Assembly (NCBI GenBank): GCA_934086145.1
Contig: CAKOHV010000029.1
Span: forward strand, 1-19,850
Direction of reading: 5' to 3'
Source: an uncultured Bacilli bacterium
Lineage (GTDB): Bacteria; Bacillota_I; Bacilli_A; RF39; UBA660
DNA length: 19,850 bases
This document shows positions 1 to 7,291 of the stretch, piece by piece (the stretch's first letter is position 1; each line of letters starts with the position of its first letter). The position numbers were made by a program, and so were the translations under genes. The notes beneath the pieces were generated by a model. It worked only from the letters and a program-made list of their open reading frames with translations. It made no database searches and was not told the DNA's origin.

Positions 1-25
1 TTATTTTTTTCTAACTCCTCTTACC

Positions 26-77
26 AGTTGTATTTACTATGACTTTTATGGGTTGCATTTACTTTGCTATTTTACCA
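26..77. repeat. Imperfect direct repeats, 25-bp period
   Basis: Positions 26-41 (AGTTGTATTTACTATG) and 51-66 (GGTTGCATTTACTTTG) match at 13 of 16 positions and are offset by exactly 25 bp. TTACCA occurs just before the first copy (21-26) and just after the second (72-77). Repeated short boxes of this kind occur at transposable-element ends and at regulator-binding arrays; the window edge prevents a decision. Confidence 0.4.
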
Positions 78-311
78 TTTTTTTATTTTTATGAATTTTT
101 AACAAAAAAATATGACAACTTATAAACAAATTTGAGAATAATAAAACAATTTTATATAGCACTTTCTTAATAAATCATATTACTTGGATAAGATATAGGT
201 AAAGAATTTTTTTGTAATAAACACTTTTTACATCATTAAAACAATATAAATTTATACAAAATTTTACATTTTAATTTAAATCTAAATCAACAAAATCTTC
301 CTTTCTTAACT

Positions 312-341
312 AAAAAAAGAAACTTTTTTTCGTTTCCTTTT
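312..341 (-). terminator. Probable terminator of ntdp
   Basis: On the minus strand GGAAAC pairs with GTTTC with one bulged base. The stem is extended by A-T pairs, the loop is A-rich, and a run of seven T follows. It lies about 36 nt past the ntdp stop codon. Confidence 0.5.
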
Positions 342-376
342 ATAAATTCATCTTACTACAAATTCGACATACAATA

Positions 377-925
377 TCATTTTGTCACATTACCATTTTT
401 TAAATTCATATACATATTATGATACTTATCCACAATTCCTTTCTGAAAAGGACCACTCATTTTCCTCTTTTGCTCAATTAATTCTGACAATTCATTTTTT
501 ACAACTTTATCTAAATCATCAGAATATTTCATAATCTTTTTATGATAATTATACTCATTTCTATCAAGAACTCTAAAACCACCATCAGGAAAAACACGTA
601 AATCTAAATCATAATCTATATATTTAATTATTTTATTATCTATAACAAATGGGGAAGCTATATTGCAGTAATAAAATAATCCATATTTTTTTAATTGGCC
701 AATAACATTATACCAACGATTTTTATAAAAAAACAAAACTGCTGGTTCATTAGTCATATGGCTTCGCCCATCTTTTTCTGTAATCCTTGTACGACCATTA
801 CCACAAATTAATACATCTTCATTATTTTCTAAAACAATTGCTTCATCCGATGTATGCTCCAAAGTTCCATCGTGTTTATAACAATATATAGCTAACTTGT
901 CACCTACTTTAATACTTTCATCCAT
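377..925 (-). CDS. ntdp: Nucleoside tri-/diphosphate phosphatase, Ntdp/DUF402 family
   Basis: Predicted cytoplasmic phosphatase of the DUF402 family, whose Staphylococcus member Ntdp hydrolyses nucleoside tri- and diphosphates in a metal-dependent way. Family hallmarks visible in the 182-residue product are the N-terminal YKHDG (16-20), YYCNIASPF (85-93), the acidic metal-site stretch YIDYDLDLRVFPDG (102-115), DRNEY (121-125), and a late GPF motif (158-160). Length agrees with the family (about 180). A TTG codon at 967 would add 14 residues, but a TATAAT box lies inside that extension (947-952) and family homology begins at the ATG at 925, so I use 925. The SD before it is weak (GCGGGA). The gene follows ctpA across a short hairpin, so it probably has its own promoter. 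The stop is TGA while Trp is TGG. Confidence 0.85.
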   Translation of the reverse strand: MDESIKVGDKLAIYCYKHDGTLEHTSDEAIVLENNEDVLICGNGRTRITEKDGRSHMTNEPAVLFFYKNRWYNVIGQLKKYGLFYYCNIASPFVIDNKIIKYIDYDLDLRVFPDGGFRVLDRNEYNYHKKIMKYSDDLDKVVKNELSELIEQKRKMSGPFQKGIVDKYHNMYMNLKNGNVTK

Positions 926-946
926 AAAATCCCGCTTTCGTTTTTC

Positions 947-952
947 ATTATA
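947..952 (-). promoter_or_regulatory. -10 box of ntdp
   Basis: Perfect TATAAT on the minus strand, about 21 nt before the ATG at 925. No convincing -35; a T-rich run lies at the right distance. It lies inside the frame that would start at TTG 967, so it argues for the downstream start. Confidence 0.5.
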
Positions 953-969
953 CAATATTTTAAGCAAAC

Positions 970-991
970 AAAAAAGTACCTCAAAGTACTT
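970..991 (-). terminator. Weak terminator of ctpA
   Basis: Minus-strand hairpin AAGTAC / GTACTT with a 6-nt loop and about six T. It overlaps the ctpA stop codon. The stem is only 6 bp, so read-through into ntdp is possible. Confidence 0.5.
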
Positions 992-2510
992 ATCTTAACA
1001 ATTCAAGAGCTTTTTCTAATTGTTTATCATTAGATGCCATATTTTCTACAACGTAATCAGGACTTATTCCAACACCATCAACACATTCACCATTAGGTCT
1101 CAACCACTTGGCAACCGTGTATTTTAACATTGAACCATCACTCAATCGCTTTGTACTTTGAACAGTCCCTTTACCAAAAGTCTGTGTCCCAATTAAAAAA
1201 GTATTTTCTCTGTTATCTTTCAAAGATGATGCTAACACTTCAGCTGCCGATGCTGTTCCATTATTAACTAAAATTACTATTGAGTATGTTCTTTGTTCAT
1301 CACTATTATCTCTTATAACAACATTTCCACTTTTTTTAGCCAAAGTATACACTGTTTGACCTTTCAACAAAAAAAGTTCGGCCATTTCGGTGGCTGAAGA
1401 CAGGTATCCACCTCCATTATTACGCAAGTCAATTATCAATGAATCAATCTGTTTAGCTTCCAATTCACAAAGTCGATCATAAAATTGTTCATAAGCTTTA
1501 CTAGAAAATGACTTGACATTAATATAACCAATTTTTTTATTAGAATAAGCAAAAAAATTAGACTCAACCACATCAAGATAAACTGTCTCAAAATTTAATT
1601 CATACGTGGAGATCGTATCATTTCTTTTAATACCTAAAATTACCCCTTCATTATCCTTAGCATTTATCAAATCAGCAATTTTATTAATATTACTATCATC
1701 AATTTCTTGATCATTTACCTTAACAATCAGATCGCCATCAATCAAACCGGCATTTTCCGCTGGTGAATTGGGATAAACATCAATAATTTTTTGACCCAAA
1801 AGTGATATGCCTAACCCTTCATACGAACCATTTAAAGAATCAGTTAAATCATCTGTTTCACTATCACTTAAATATATTGAGTATTTATCCTCTAAAAATT
1901 TTAACATTCCATCTATTGCCGCATCCATCAAGCCATCTTTATCTATCTTTTCATAATAATTATTATTTATATCATTATATACTTTTATCATTTCCGTTAA
2001 ATTTCCATCTGTTTCTAAGGAACTTAAATACTTGGCTGTAGCCTTTTTATATTGATAATTTAAGATTAAACCAGCACTAACACAAGAAATAATCGACACT
2101 ATGATTACCACAACAAGCAAATCGAGAATACCAAACGTTAGTCTTTTTTTATCCTTACCTTTAACTTCTCGATCATTGCTTTCAACTTCCATATTTTTAG
2201 ATTTTTGTGGACCTACTTTTTCCTTAAGTTCATTTTGTAAGTTATTTTTAACAACTTTTTTCTCATCGCCTTTGAGCTTCGAAGTTGTTTTGACCTCCAT
2301 ATTTTTTCTTGTACTACTTTTTACCGGTTGTGTAACACTATTTTTTTTATCTTTTTTTAAATTGTTACTCGTTTTTTTTACAGCATTATCTTTCCCTTTT
2401 TTATTACCAGAATTACCATGACTTGACGCTTTTTTTTCATTTGTAATACTTTTTTTACTATTTTTTTTAGATACCAAGTTACCTTTAGTATTATTTGCTT
2501 TATTATTCAT
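990..2510 (-). CDS. ctpA: C-terminal processing peptidase (S41, CtpA-like) with long basic tail
   Basis: Membrane-anchored serine protease of the S41/CtpA family, expected outside the membrane to trim or degrade envelope proteins. Order in the 506 residues: a Lys/Asn/Ser-rich low-complexity cytoplasmic tail (1-123), one membrane helix (about 124-147), a linker, a PDZ domain (about 225-300, with EGLGISLLG at 231-239), and the S41 core (about 325-490). The catalytic set is visible: Ser421 in GTASAAE, Lys447 in FGKGTVQS and Gln451, the usual Ser-Lys-Gln arrangement. LRNNGGG (362-368) is also typical. The long charged tail is unusual, since most CtpA proteins have only a few residues before the helix. 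The ATG is preceded by a good SD (AAGGTGAG). The previous gene ends in a strong terminator, so transcription is probably independent. Family call is firm; the substrate is unknown. Confidence 0.92.
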   Translation of the reverse strand: MNNKANNTKGNLVSKKNSKKSITNEKKASSHGNSGNKKGKDNAVKKTSNNLKKDKKNSVTQPVKSSTRKNMEVKTTSKLKGDEKKVVKNNLQNELKEKVGPQKSKNMEVESNDREVKGKDKKRLTFGILDLLVVVIIVSIISCVSAGLILNYQYKKATAKYLSSLETDGNLTEMIKVYNDINNNYYEKIDKDGLMDAAIDGMLKFLEDKYSIYLSDSETDDLTDSLNGSYEGLGISLLGQKIIDVYPNSPAENAGLIDGDLIVKVNDQEIDDSNINKIADLINAKDNEGVILGIKRNDTISTYELNFETVYLDVVESNFFAYSNKKIGYINVKSFSSKAYEQFYDRLCELEAKQIDSLIIDLRNNGGGYLSSATEMAELFLLKGQTVYTLAKKSGNVVIRDNSDEQRTYSIVILVNNGTASAAEVLASSLKDNRENTFLIGTQTFGKGTVQSTKRLSDGSMLKYTVAKWLRPNGECVDGVGISPDYVVENMASNDKQLEKALELLR

Positions 2511-2527
2511 ATACTCACCTTAATACT

Positions 2528-2533
2528 ATTATA
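2528..2533 (-). promoter_or_regulatory. Candidate -10 box of ctpA
   Basis: TATAAT on the minus strand only 7 nt before the SD of ctpA. No good -35 at 16-18 bp, so this is a weak call in AT-rich DNA. Confidence 0.3.
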
Positions 2534-2637
2534 ATAACACGTATAATTAATTTAGTGAATTAATACAAATTAATTTTCAAATTTCTTTTTATCATGCAAT
2601 ATTTTTTCTCATTTTAAATAATTGAAATTTAATCAAC

Positions 2638-2668
2638 AAAAAAGAATTAATTTTAATCTTAATTCTTT
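2638..2668 (-). terminator. Terminator of the thioredoxin-like gene
   Basis: Perfect 10-bp minus-strand stem AAAGAATTAA / TTAATTCTTT with an 8-nt loop, followed by T residues. It overlaps the stop codon of the gene ending at 2667. Confidence 0.75.
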
Positions 2669-3206
2669 ATTTAGAAGCAACAGCTAACTCAGTTTGCATC
2701 TTAGTATAATCTGTTATATATTTATCAACCTTACCTTTTTTAATCTTAAGTAAAGTAATATCTCCAAACTTAAAGTCAGTAACTATTGTTGCTTTTTCGT
2801 TAACTTCTTTTGGTTGATAATATTCCTTATTTAGATAATTTGACAAATCGACTTTATACGCATGTAATTTTTTCTCTTTAGAGTTATATTTAGTCAATAA
2901 AGAGTTCATATCAGCTGCATAATCACCTGTCGTATCATAAACAAAAACATAATATTCATCATACGGTCTATTCAAAATTTGACCAACTGAAGCTATACTA
3001 TAATTAACACTTCCTTGAACAACATCTTCAGTCTTAGTTTCATTTTTAGTAAATAAATCTTTTGTTACAAAAGCTCTTGTTAAAAAATAAAGAAGGGCTA
3101 CACAAACTACTACAATAGCAATAACTCCCAAAAATTTTAACATTTCATCTTGTTCTGCTGTTCTATACTTTACTTTATTTTGTTCTGTATTTTTTTCTTT
3201 TTCCAT
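2667..3206 (-). CDS. Single-pass membrane protein, possible thioredoxin-like fold without CXXC
   Basis: I cannot assign a characterised family. The 179 residues have a charged cytoplasmic start (1-22), one membrane helix (about 23-46), and an outside domain. That domain has a thioredoxin-like order of elements: YYVFVYD (about 84-90, strand), a helix, KLHAYKVDLS (strand ending in the usual VD), then FGDITLLKIKKGKV (about 148-161), resembling the PTL..K.GK strand-turn of thioredoxins, and a final helix. No cysteine is present, so disulfide exchange is impossible; a binding or scaffold role is more likely. The start has a strong SD (AAGGTGG) and a good promoter just upstream, and the gene ends in a strong terminator, so it is probably monocistronic. 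The fold suggestion is inference from pattern only. Confidence 0.75.
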   Translation of the reverse strand: MEKEKNTEQNKVKYRTAEQDEMLKFLGVIAIVVVCVALLYFLTRAFVTKDLFTKNETKTEDVVQGSVNYSIASVGQILNRPYDEYYVFVYDTTGDYAADMNSLLTKYNSKEKKLHAYKVDLSNYLNKEYYQPKEVNEKATIVTDFKFGDITLLKIKKGKVDKYITDYTKMQTELAVASK

Positions 3207-3224
3207 TTAAACCACCTTGTTCCA

Positions 3225-3252
3225 ATTATAACACAAAAAAATTGTAAATCAA
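3225..3252 (-). promoter_or_regulatory. Promoter of the thioredoxin-like gene
   Basis: Minus strand TTGATT (3252-3247), 16-bp spacer, TATAAT (3230-3225). The predicted start of transcription falls at the SD, giving a leader of about 12 nt. Confidence 0.5.
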
Positions 3253-3277
3253 ACCATAGTTTACGCTTAATATTCCC

Positions 3278-3317
3278 AAAAAAGAAAAAAACATAATTTA
3301 TAAATTAAACTATGTTT
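3278..3317 (-). terminator. Terminator of the lipoprotein gene
   Basis: Minus-strand 12-bp stem (AAACATA, a G-T wobble, TTTA paired to TAAA and TATGTTT) with a 5-nt ATTTA loop, followed by TTTTCTTTTTT. It lies a few bases after the stop at 3323. Confidence 0.8.
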
Positions 3318-3322
3318 ATATT

Positions 3323-4324
3323 CTATTTTTCAATTAAAACAGTATTATTTAAAGACGACGCTATTGTTAAAATTTCTGTTGAAGACAAATCATTACTTGT
3401 TAAATAATAATTAATGTTATTATGTGTCCAAGAAAAACTATTACTCGTTAATGAACCAAAGCTATTACTTAATAAAAATGGTTCACCATAAACTGGGATT
3501 GTCTCAAATTCACGAGATACTGTCGCAGCTTCTTCTATTAAGACAAAATTTTTATCTCCATTAAAGGTTAGTATAGCTCGATCACCATTTTCTGCAGAAA
3601 CAACCTCTTTATTCTTCAAATAAGTATTATTTGGTACATACAAAGGATAAATAATATCATCTAAAGAAGCGGTATTTTCTGCATCGTCAGTAACTGTACA
3701 ACAATTTTCTTCGACTATTTTATCCACATCAAACTCTTCACTCTTTAAAGATGCTTTATAATCAATCTTTTTATATTCAACTTTAATCATTAAAATATCA
3801 TCTTTTGAAAAAACTTCAACACTTTTTAAATTTTTATTCTTATCAAAATTAATCATTTCATAAGACATATCTGGATTATTTGGGTAATCAACTTTAACTT
3901 TTAAACTATAACCATTATCAAGAGTTTTAAACTCTAAATTTTTATCTTTTTCAATATCTTTAATTAAAGAATTTAAAATATAAGATTGACTACTATTATA
4001 AGGCCATTCACTTTGAAATTTATAACTTTTATTCAAACTAGGTGTTATAACATAAACAGCATCATCATTCCTTAATATAACTTGTTCATGATTATTATTA
4101 GTATTAACCATTTTAACTTTAAAATAATCATCATCCATGTAATATATTTTTAAGTCATATTTAAAAACATCTTCATTATTATATAACTCCATGTTACTCT
4201 CTGCATAATAAGATTTAGCAGATTCAACATCATTTTTAAATTTATCAACCAGATTTTCTTTATTAGCTTTTCCACATCCTCCTATAAAGAACACAACAAT
4301 TAAAATAAGTAATATTTTTTTCAC
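3323..4324 (-). CDS. Lipoprotein with LolA-like and DUF4367-like parts
   Basis: Predicted lipoprotein on the outer face of the membrane. Residues 1-17 are a lipoprotein signal peptide ending in FIGGC, lipidated at Cys17. Residues about 25-200 alternate short beta strands in the manner of LolA/YdcC/GerS-type proteins (YYAESNMEL, DLKIYYMDDDYFKVKM, QVILRNDDAVYVITP). The last 110 residues look like DUF4367, with W..NNINYYLTS.DLSSTEILTIASSL at the end. In Gram-positives such proteins have been tied to sporulation and germination or to envelope stress, but nothing here fixes the role. An adjacent cysteine pair (208-209) sits between the domains. The start codon is GTG, with AAAAGG about 10 nt upstream and GGGG closer. 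Flanking terminator and divergent DUF378 gene make it a single-gene unit. Family call moderate; function unknown. Confidence 0.8.
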   Translation of the reverse strand: MKKILLILIVVFFIGGCGKANKENLVDKFKNDVESAKSYYAESNMELYNNEDVFKYDLKIYYMDDDYFKVKMVNTNNNHEQVILRNDDAVYVITPSLNKSYKFQSEWPYNSSQSYILNSLIKDIEKDKNLEFKTLDNGYSLKVKVDYPNNPDMSYEMINFDKNKNLKSVEVFSKDDILMIKVEYKKIDYKASLKSEEFDVDKIVEENCCTVTDDAENTASLDDIIYPLYVPNNTYLKNKEVVSAENGDRAILTFNGDKNFVLIEEAATVSREFETIPVYGEPFLLSNSFGSLTSNSFSWTHNNINYYLTSNDLSSTEILTIASSLNNTVLIEK

Positions 4325-4428
4325 AATACCCCAACCTTTTCTAATAAAATATATTTTTATATTTTTTTAATATTCATACATATTTTAAAAAAATATTGCC
4401 ATACTAAAACTAGAAAAGGAAGGTTGTT

Positions 4429-4626
4429 ATGGAAATAATTCAAAAAATTGCATTAGTACTAACAATTGTTGGTGCTTTAAACTGGGGACTAATTGGTATT
4501 TTAGATATCAACCTAGTTAGTTCTTTGATAAAAAGTACAATGATAAATAACATTATTTATGCCATAATTGGTATAGCTTCTTTAATTAGTATAAGTTATT
4601 TATTCCACGAAAAAACGACTGTATAA
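4429..4626 (+). CDS. DUF378 small membrane protein
   Basis: A 65-residue protein with two membrane helices (about 6-26 and 39-58). The motif ALNWGLIGI (16-24) is the hallmark of DUF378, a widespread bacterial family without known function. SD AAAGGAAGG lies about 8 nt before the ATG. It is the only plus-strand gene in the left half, transcribed away from the lipoprotein gene and toward cdaR, with a shared bidirectional terminator at its stop codon. Full length for the family. Confidence 0.85.
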   Translation: MEIIQKIALVLTIVGALNWGLIGILDINLVSSLIKSTMINNIIYAIIGIASLISISYLFHEKTTV

Positions 4627-4636
4627 GTCGTTTTTT
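4610..4636. terminator. Bidirectional terminator between DUF378 gene and cdaR
   Basis: Perfect stem AAAAAACGACT / AGTCGTTTTTT with a 5-nt loop (GTATA). Both strands carry a T run after the stem. It lies between convergent genes and overlaps the DUF378 stop codon. Confidence 0.85.
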
Positions 4637-4638
4637 TA

Positions 4639-6027
4639 CTATTTAGCATTTGAAAGAACAATATTTATATTCTTCGTTACAACATATTGTAATCTAGAAT
4701 CATTACCTTCAACATGAACTGGTACAGCATAATTACCTGTTGAATATGAAGTTAAATCAACGTATGCCGTAATAGCATTAGAATTTTCATCAATCGCATT
4801 AATAACTGATTCAACACCTATTATTTGAATATTTATTGAAGCATCATCTGGAGTTTCCAAATTAGCTACCAAACCACTTGGTACATTTCGATAACTAATA
4901 CCTCTTATGGTAATCGTTTTTTGTTTAGCTTCCCCAAAGTTCAATACTATTGTTGCACTATCATCACTAATTGATCTTACTCCAGTAGGTTTTGATATCG
5001 TCACACTATATGACTTAGAACCATTATTACCTTGACCAGAAACATCTATAGTAACTGGAACATATTCAATATTTTCAAGAACAGCCTCATCACCATAAAT
5101 GGTTGTTTCATAATCACTAACATTCGTTCCATTTATTGTAATAGATGATATGGCCTTACCACTTACTAAGTCACCAGTCGTTAATACTTTTACAGGAACT
5201 TTCTTTGAATAAGAATCTAACTCTAACTTAGCTGTAATATTGGTTGAGACAATTTCAACATTATTAACAATACGTCCATTTGTATCATAAGCTACTAAAT
5301 TAACATTATCAATACTATAAGTACCAGCTTTAGTATACTCATCACTATTTAAATTAATTAAGGCTTTTACAGTTGCAATGCTATCCAATGTATCTTGAGC
5401 TCCTTTTACAACAACTTCACTCTTAGATAATTCAACATTTTTAACACTTAACTTAGAATCTAATTGATCTTGATTTAATAAATCATATGATATTGATTTT
5501 ATAGCGCTTACCTTTTTCTTAATAGTTACTGTAACATATGATGGATCTAATTTATAATCCAAACTATTAATTGTCTTATTATAAGTCATTTTAACCTTAA
5601 TTGGGGCATCACTTGCTTTATAATCAGTCAAATCAACAACAACTTCGTTATCACCAAGCTGACGAGCTAAATAAAGCTCACTTTTTTTACCAATCAAAGT
5701 AATATCAACCGTTTCAGGGATTCCCTCAACTACATATGCACTACTATTATAAACAACCTTAACTGGTTGATTTGTTAATATCTCTGCTTCCGTATTAACA
5801 TAAGTCATTGCTTTCGAGTCAACTAATAAAAACAAAACAACAGCAAAAGCTAATGAAATAAATATTAAGAAACTAGGTTTATTAAGCATTTTTTCCAACT
5901 TACTTTCTTTACCTATTTTCAATTGTATTTTATAAACTAAAGTACTTATCGGAACGACAATTAACTTATCAATTAACTTATAAATCTTTTTACCCAAATT
6001 TTTAAAGGCTCTAACAATATTATTCAT
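4639..6027 (-). CDS. cdaR: CdaR, YbbR-domain regulator of c-di-AMP synthesis
   Basis: Extracytoplasmic partner of the diadenylate cyclase CdaA. The 462 residues hold a basic amphipathic N-terminal part (1-49), one membrane helix (about 50-70), then about four tandem YbbR domains (roughly 78-165, 170-265, 268-355, 360-458), recognised by repeated strands such as VVVKGAQDTLDSIATVKALINL and ITIRGISYRNVPSGL. In known systems CdaR binds CdaA in the membrane and tunes its activity. The start at 6027 overlaps the cdaA stop by 8 bp and has a strong SD (GAAGGTGA); an ATG at 6063 lacks one. The overlap implies translational coupling. The N-terminal segment before the helix is longer than usual. glmM, the common third gene of this operon, is absent: a terminator follows directly. 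Confidence 0.93.
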   Translation of the reverse strand: MNNIVRAFKNLGKKIYKLIDKLIVVPISTLVYKIQLKIGKESKLEKMLNKPSFLIFISLAFAVVLFLLVDSKAMTYVNTEAEILTNQPVKVVYNSSAYVVEGIPETVDITLIGKKSELYLARQLGDNEVVVDLTDYKASDAPIKVKMTYNKTINSLDYKLDPSYVTVTIKKKVSAIKSISYDLLNQDQLDSKLSVKNVELSKSEVVVKGAQDTLDSIATVKALINLNSDEYTKAGTYSIDNVNLVAYDTNGRIVNNVEIVSTNITAKLELDSYSKKVPVKVLTTGDLVSGKAISSITINGTNVSDYETTIYGDEAVLENIEYVPVTIDVSGQGNNGSKSYSVTISKPTGVRSISDDSATIVLNFGEAKQKTITIRGISYRNVPSGLVANLETPDDASINIQIIGVESVINAIDENSNAITAYVDLTSYSTGNYAVPVHVEGNDSRLQYVVTKNINIVLSNAK

Positions 6028-6841
6028 TATTTTCACCTTCGCTTTCTTCTGTATCTGCTCCATAGAAAACTTCAGCTTTTGGTTTTAATTCTTCAACTAA
6101 TCTCATTCTAAATTCATCCAAACTTAAGTTATAGTGAAGCTCATGATCAACTGCAATACTCAAACGTCCCGTTTCCTCAGAAACAACTAAAGCAACCGCA
6201 TCACTTTCTTCAGCAATTCCCAAAGCTGCTCTATGTCTTGTTCCCAATTTTTTATTTAAATTAGGATCCATACTCGTTTTAAAAACAGCTCCTGCACAAG
6301 TTATTCGATCTCCCTGAATAATAACTCCTCCATCATGTAATGGACTATTAGGGAAGAAAATTGTTCCTAATAGTGGACTGGTCAAATCAGCATAAACCTT
6401 AGTAGCTGGTTCAATATATTCAGACAATGACATATCTCTTTCTATAACCATTAAAGCTCCAATCTTATTTTTCTTTAAATATTCAACAGCATCCATAATC
6501 TCGTATACAACTTTTTCTCTTTCTTCAACCGTTAAAACCTTATGTCTTCCTAATAATTTAGTTCTACCAATTGACTCTAAGACCGTTCTAATTTCTGGAT
6601 GGAATAAAACGATTATTGCCAAAGGCCCCCATTCGAAAACATACTCTAACAGTATACCAACTGTATATAAGTTCATAAAATCACTGATAAATTTTACTAT
6701 TAATAAAATTATAACTCCTTTAACAATAAGAACCATTTTAACATTATTCTTAACATGTTTTAATATATAATAAACCATAAACCATACAATACAAATATCT
6801 ATGATTTTGGTAAAAATCGACCATATATTTGATAAAATCAC
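6020..6841 (-). CDS. cdaA: Diadenylate cyclase CdaA (DisA_N domain)
   Basis: Makes the second messenger c-di-AMP from two ATP at the membrane. The 273-residue product has three N-terminal membrane helices (about 8-28, 35-53 and 57-80) and a DAC domain (about 95-255). The catalytic loop is LHDGG (D170 G171 G172) where the family consensus is DGA; the second motif GTRHRAA (R202 H203 R204) is intact. I use the GTG at 6841: AAGGAGG lies 8 nt upstream, homology starts there, and length matches CdaA (about 273). An ATG at 6886 would place that SD and a TATAAT box inside the coding region. It overlaps cdaR by 8 bp. Preceded by a strong terminator, so cdaA-cdaR is its own unit. c-di-AMP typically controls potassium/osmolyte balance and wall integrity. 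Confidence 0.95.
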   Translation of the reverse strand: MILSNIWSIFTKIIDICIVWFMVYYILKHVKNNVKMVLIVKGVIILLIVKFISDFMNLYTVGILLEYVFEWGPLAIIVLFHPEIRTVLESIGRTKLLGRHKVLTVEEREKVVYEIMDAVEYLKKNKIGALMVIERDMSLSEYIEPATKVYADLTSPLLGTIFFPNSPLHDGGVIIQGDRITCAGAVFKTSMDPNLNKKLGTRHRAALGIAEESDAVALVVSEETGRLSIAVDHELHYNLSLDEFRMRLVEELKPKAEVFYGADTEESEGENNE

Positions 6842-6866
6842 CTTTATCTCCTCCTTATACACTACC

Positions 6867-6872
6867 ATTATA
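6867..6872 (-). promoter_or_regulatory. -10 box of cdaA-cdaR
   Basis: TATAAT on the minus strand, 11 nt before the AAGGAGG that serves the GTG start at 6841. The -35 is poor (TGTTAT at 17 bp). Confidence 0.45.
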
Positions 6873-6903
6873 ACAAAAAACAACATAAAATAACAGAAGA
6901 TTT

Positions 6904-6934
6904 AAAAAAAACAATATTTGCTAAAATATTGTTT
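6904..6934 (-). terminator. Terminator after the 112-residue membrane protein gene
   Basis: Perfect 11-bp stem AAACAATATTT / AAATATTGTTT with a 4-nt loop, followed by a T run on the minus strand. Separates this unit from cdaA. Confidence 0.85.
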
Positions 6935-6940
6935 GTTAAT

Positions 6941-7279
6941 TTAATGTATATCCAATTTAAAAGGAACAGTTAAATCTTCGTTTCCTTTATTAACATTAGG
7001 AGCAGCCTTTGGCGCAAGATTCACATTACTGTTGGCATTTCCACTACTAGGTGCACTCCCTCCACTGACATTGGCCAACGACATATTTTTATCTTTAACC
7101 TTCTTTTTAATTTCATTAATATTCATATTCTTCTCACGTAAAGCTTTTTTCTTTTTTTCTATACTCAATATATTGGTACTATGATCAATAAAATAGCCAC
7201 AAACCCCAAAAAGGAAAAATACTCCTGCAATTAATAATATAATAAAATAATTTGTACAAAAATCTAAAAATTTGCTCAT
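6941..7279 (-). CDS. Small single-pass membrane protein, unknown
   Basis: Not recognised. The 112 residues have one membrane helix (about 10-32, IILLIAGVFFLFGVCGYF), a Lys-rich helix that may form a short coiled coil (about 40-65), then a Gly/Ser/Asn/Pro/Ala-rich disordered region and a hydrophobic last stretch (LTVPFKLDIH). The SD AAAGGTG lies 6 nt before the ATG and nearly touches the stop codon of the DUF3048 gene 12 bp upstream, so the two are co-transcribed. A role alongside the DUF3048 protein is plausible but unproven. No catalytic motif is visible. Confidence 0.75.
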   Translation of the reverse strand: MSKFLDFCTNYFIILLIAGVFFLFGVCGYFIDHSTNILSIEKKKKALREKNMNINEIKKKVKDKNMSLANVSGGSAPSSGNANSNVNLAPKAAPNVNKGNEDLTVPFKLDIH

Positions 7280-7291
7280 AAAATCACCTTT

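Larger units (their letters stand above)
1..376. other. AT-rich gene-free stretch
   Basis: No reading frame of useful length with a ribosome binding site is visible on either strand. The first 80 bases hold imperfect direct repeats (separate entry) and the last 65 hold the probable ntdp terminator. Positions about 80-300 are almost pure A/T with no convincing promoter, hairpin or RNA fold that I can recognise. A gene ending just left of base 1 cannot be excluded. Confidence 0.6.

Noticed and set aside
377..379. Mycoplasma-type code with TGA as Trp
   Set aside because: All Trp codons checked (ntdp, fusA) are TGG, and the in-frame TGA ends ntdp at a sensible family length.
2101..2421. Plus-strand open frame opposite ctpA (Ser/Leu/Phe-rich)
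   Set aside because: It is the antisense of the Lys/Asn-rich ctpA tail, has no SD and no family resemblance. The same applies to other frames opposite rnr, tuf, fusA and the serine hydrolase.
2558..2575. Inverted repeat AATTAAT / ATTAATT upstream of ctpA
   Set aside because: Only A/T pairs in very AT-rich DNA; such palindromes are expected by chance.
4330..4428. Operator in the lipoprotein / DUF378 divergent gap
   Set aside because: The apparent hairpin is formed only by A and T runs; no convincing -35/-10 pair for either gene could be fixed.
6842..6886. Longer CdaA starting at the ATG at 6886
   Set aside because: It would put a TATAAT box and AAGGAGG inside the coding sequence; the GTG at 6841 gives the family length and N-terminus.
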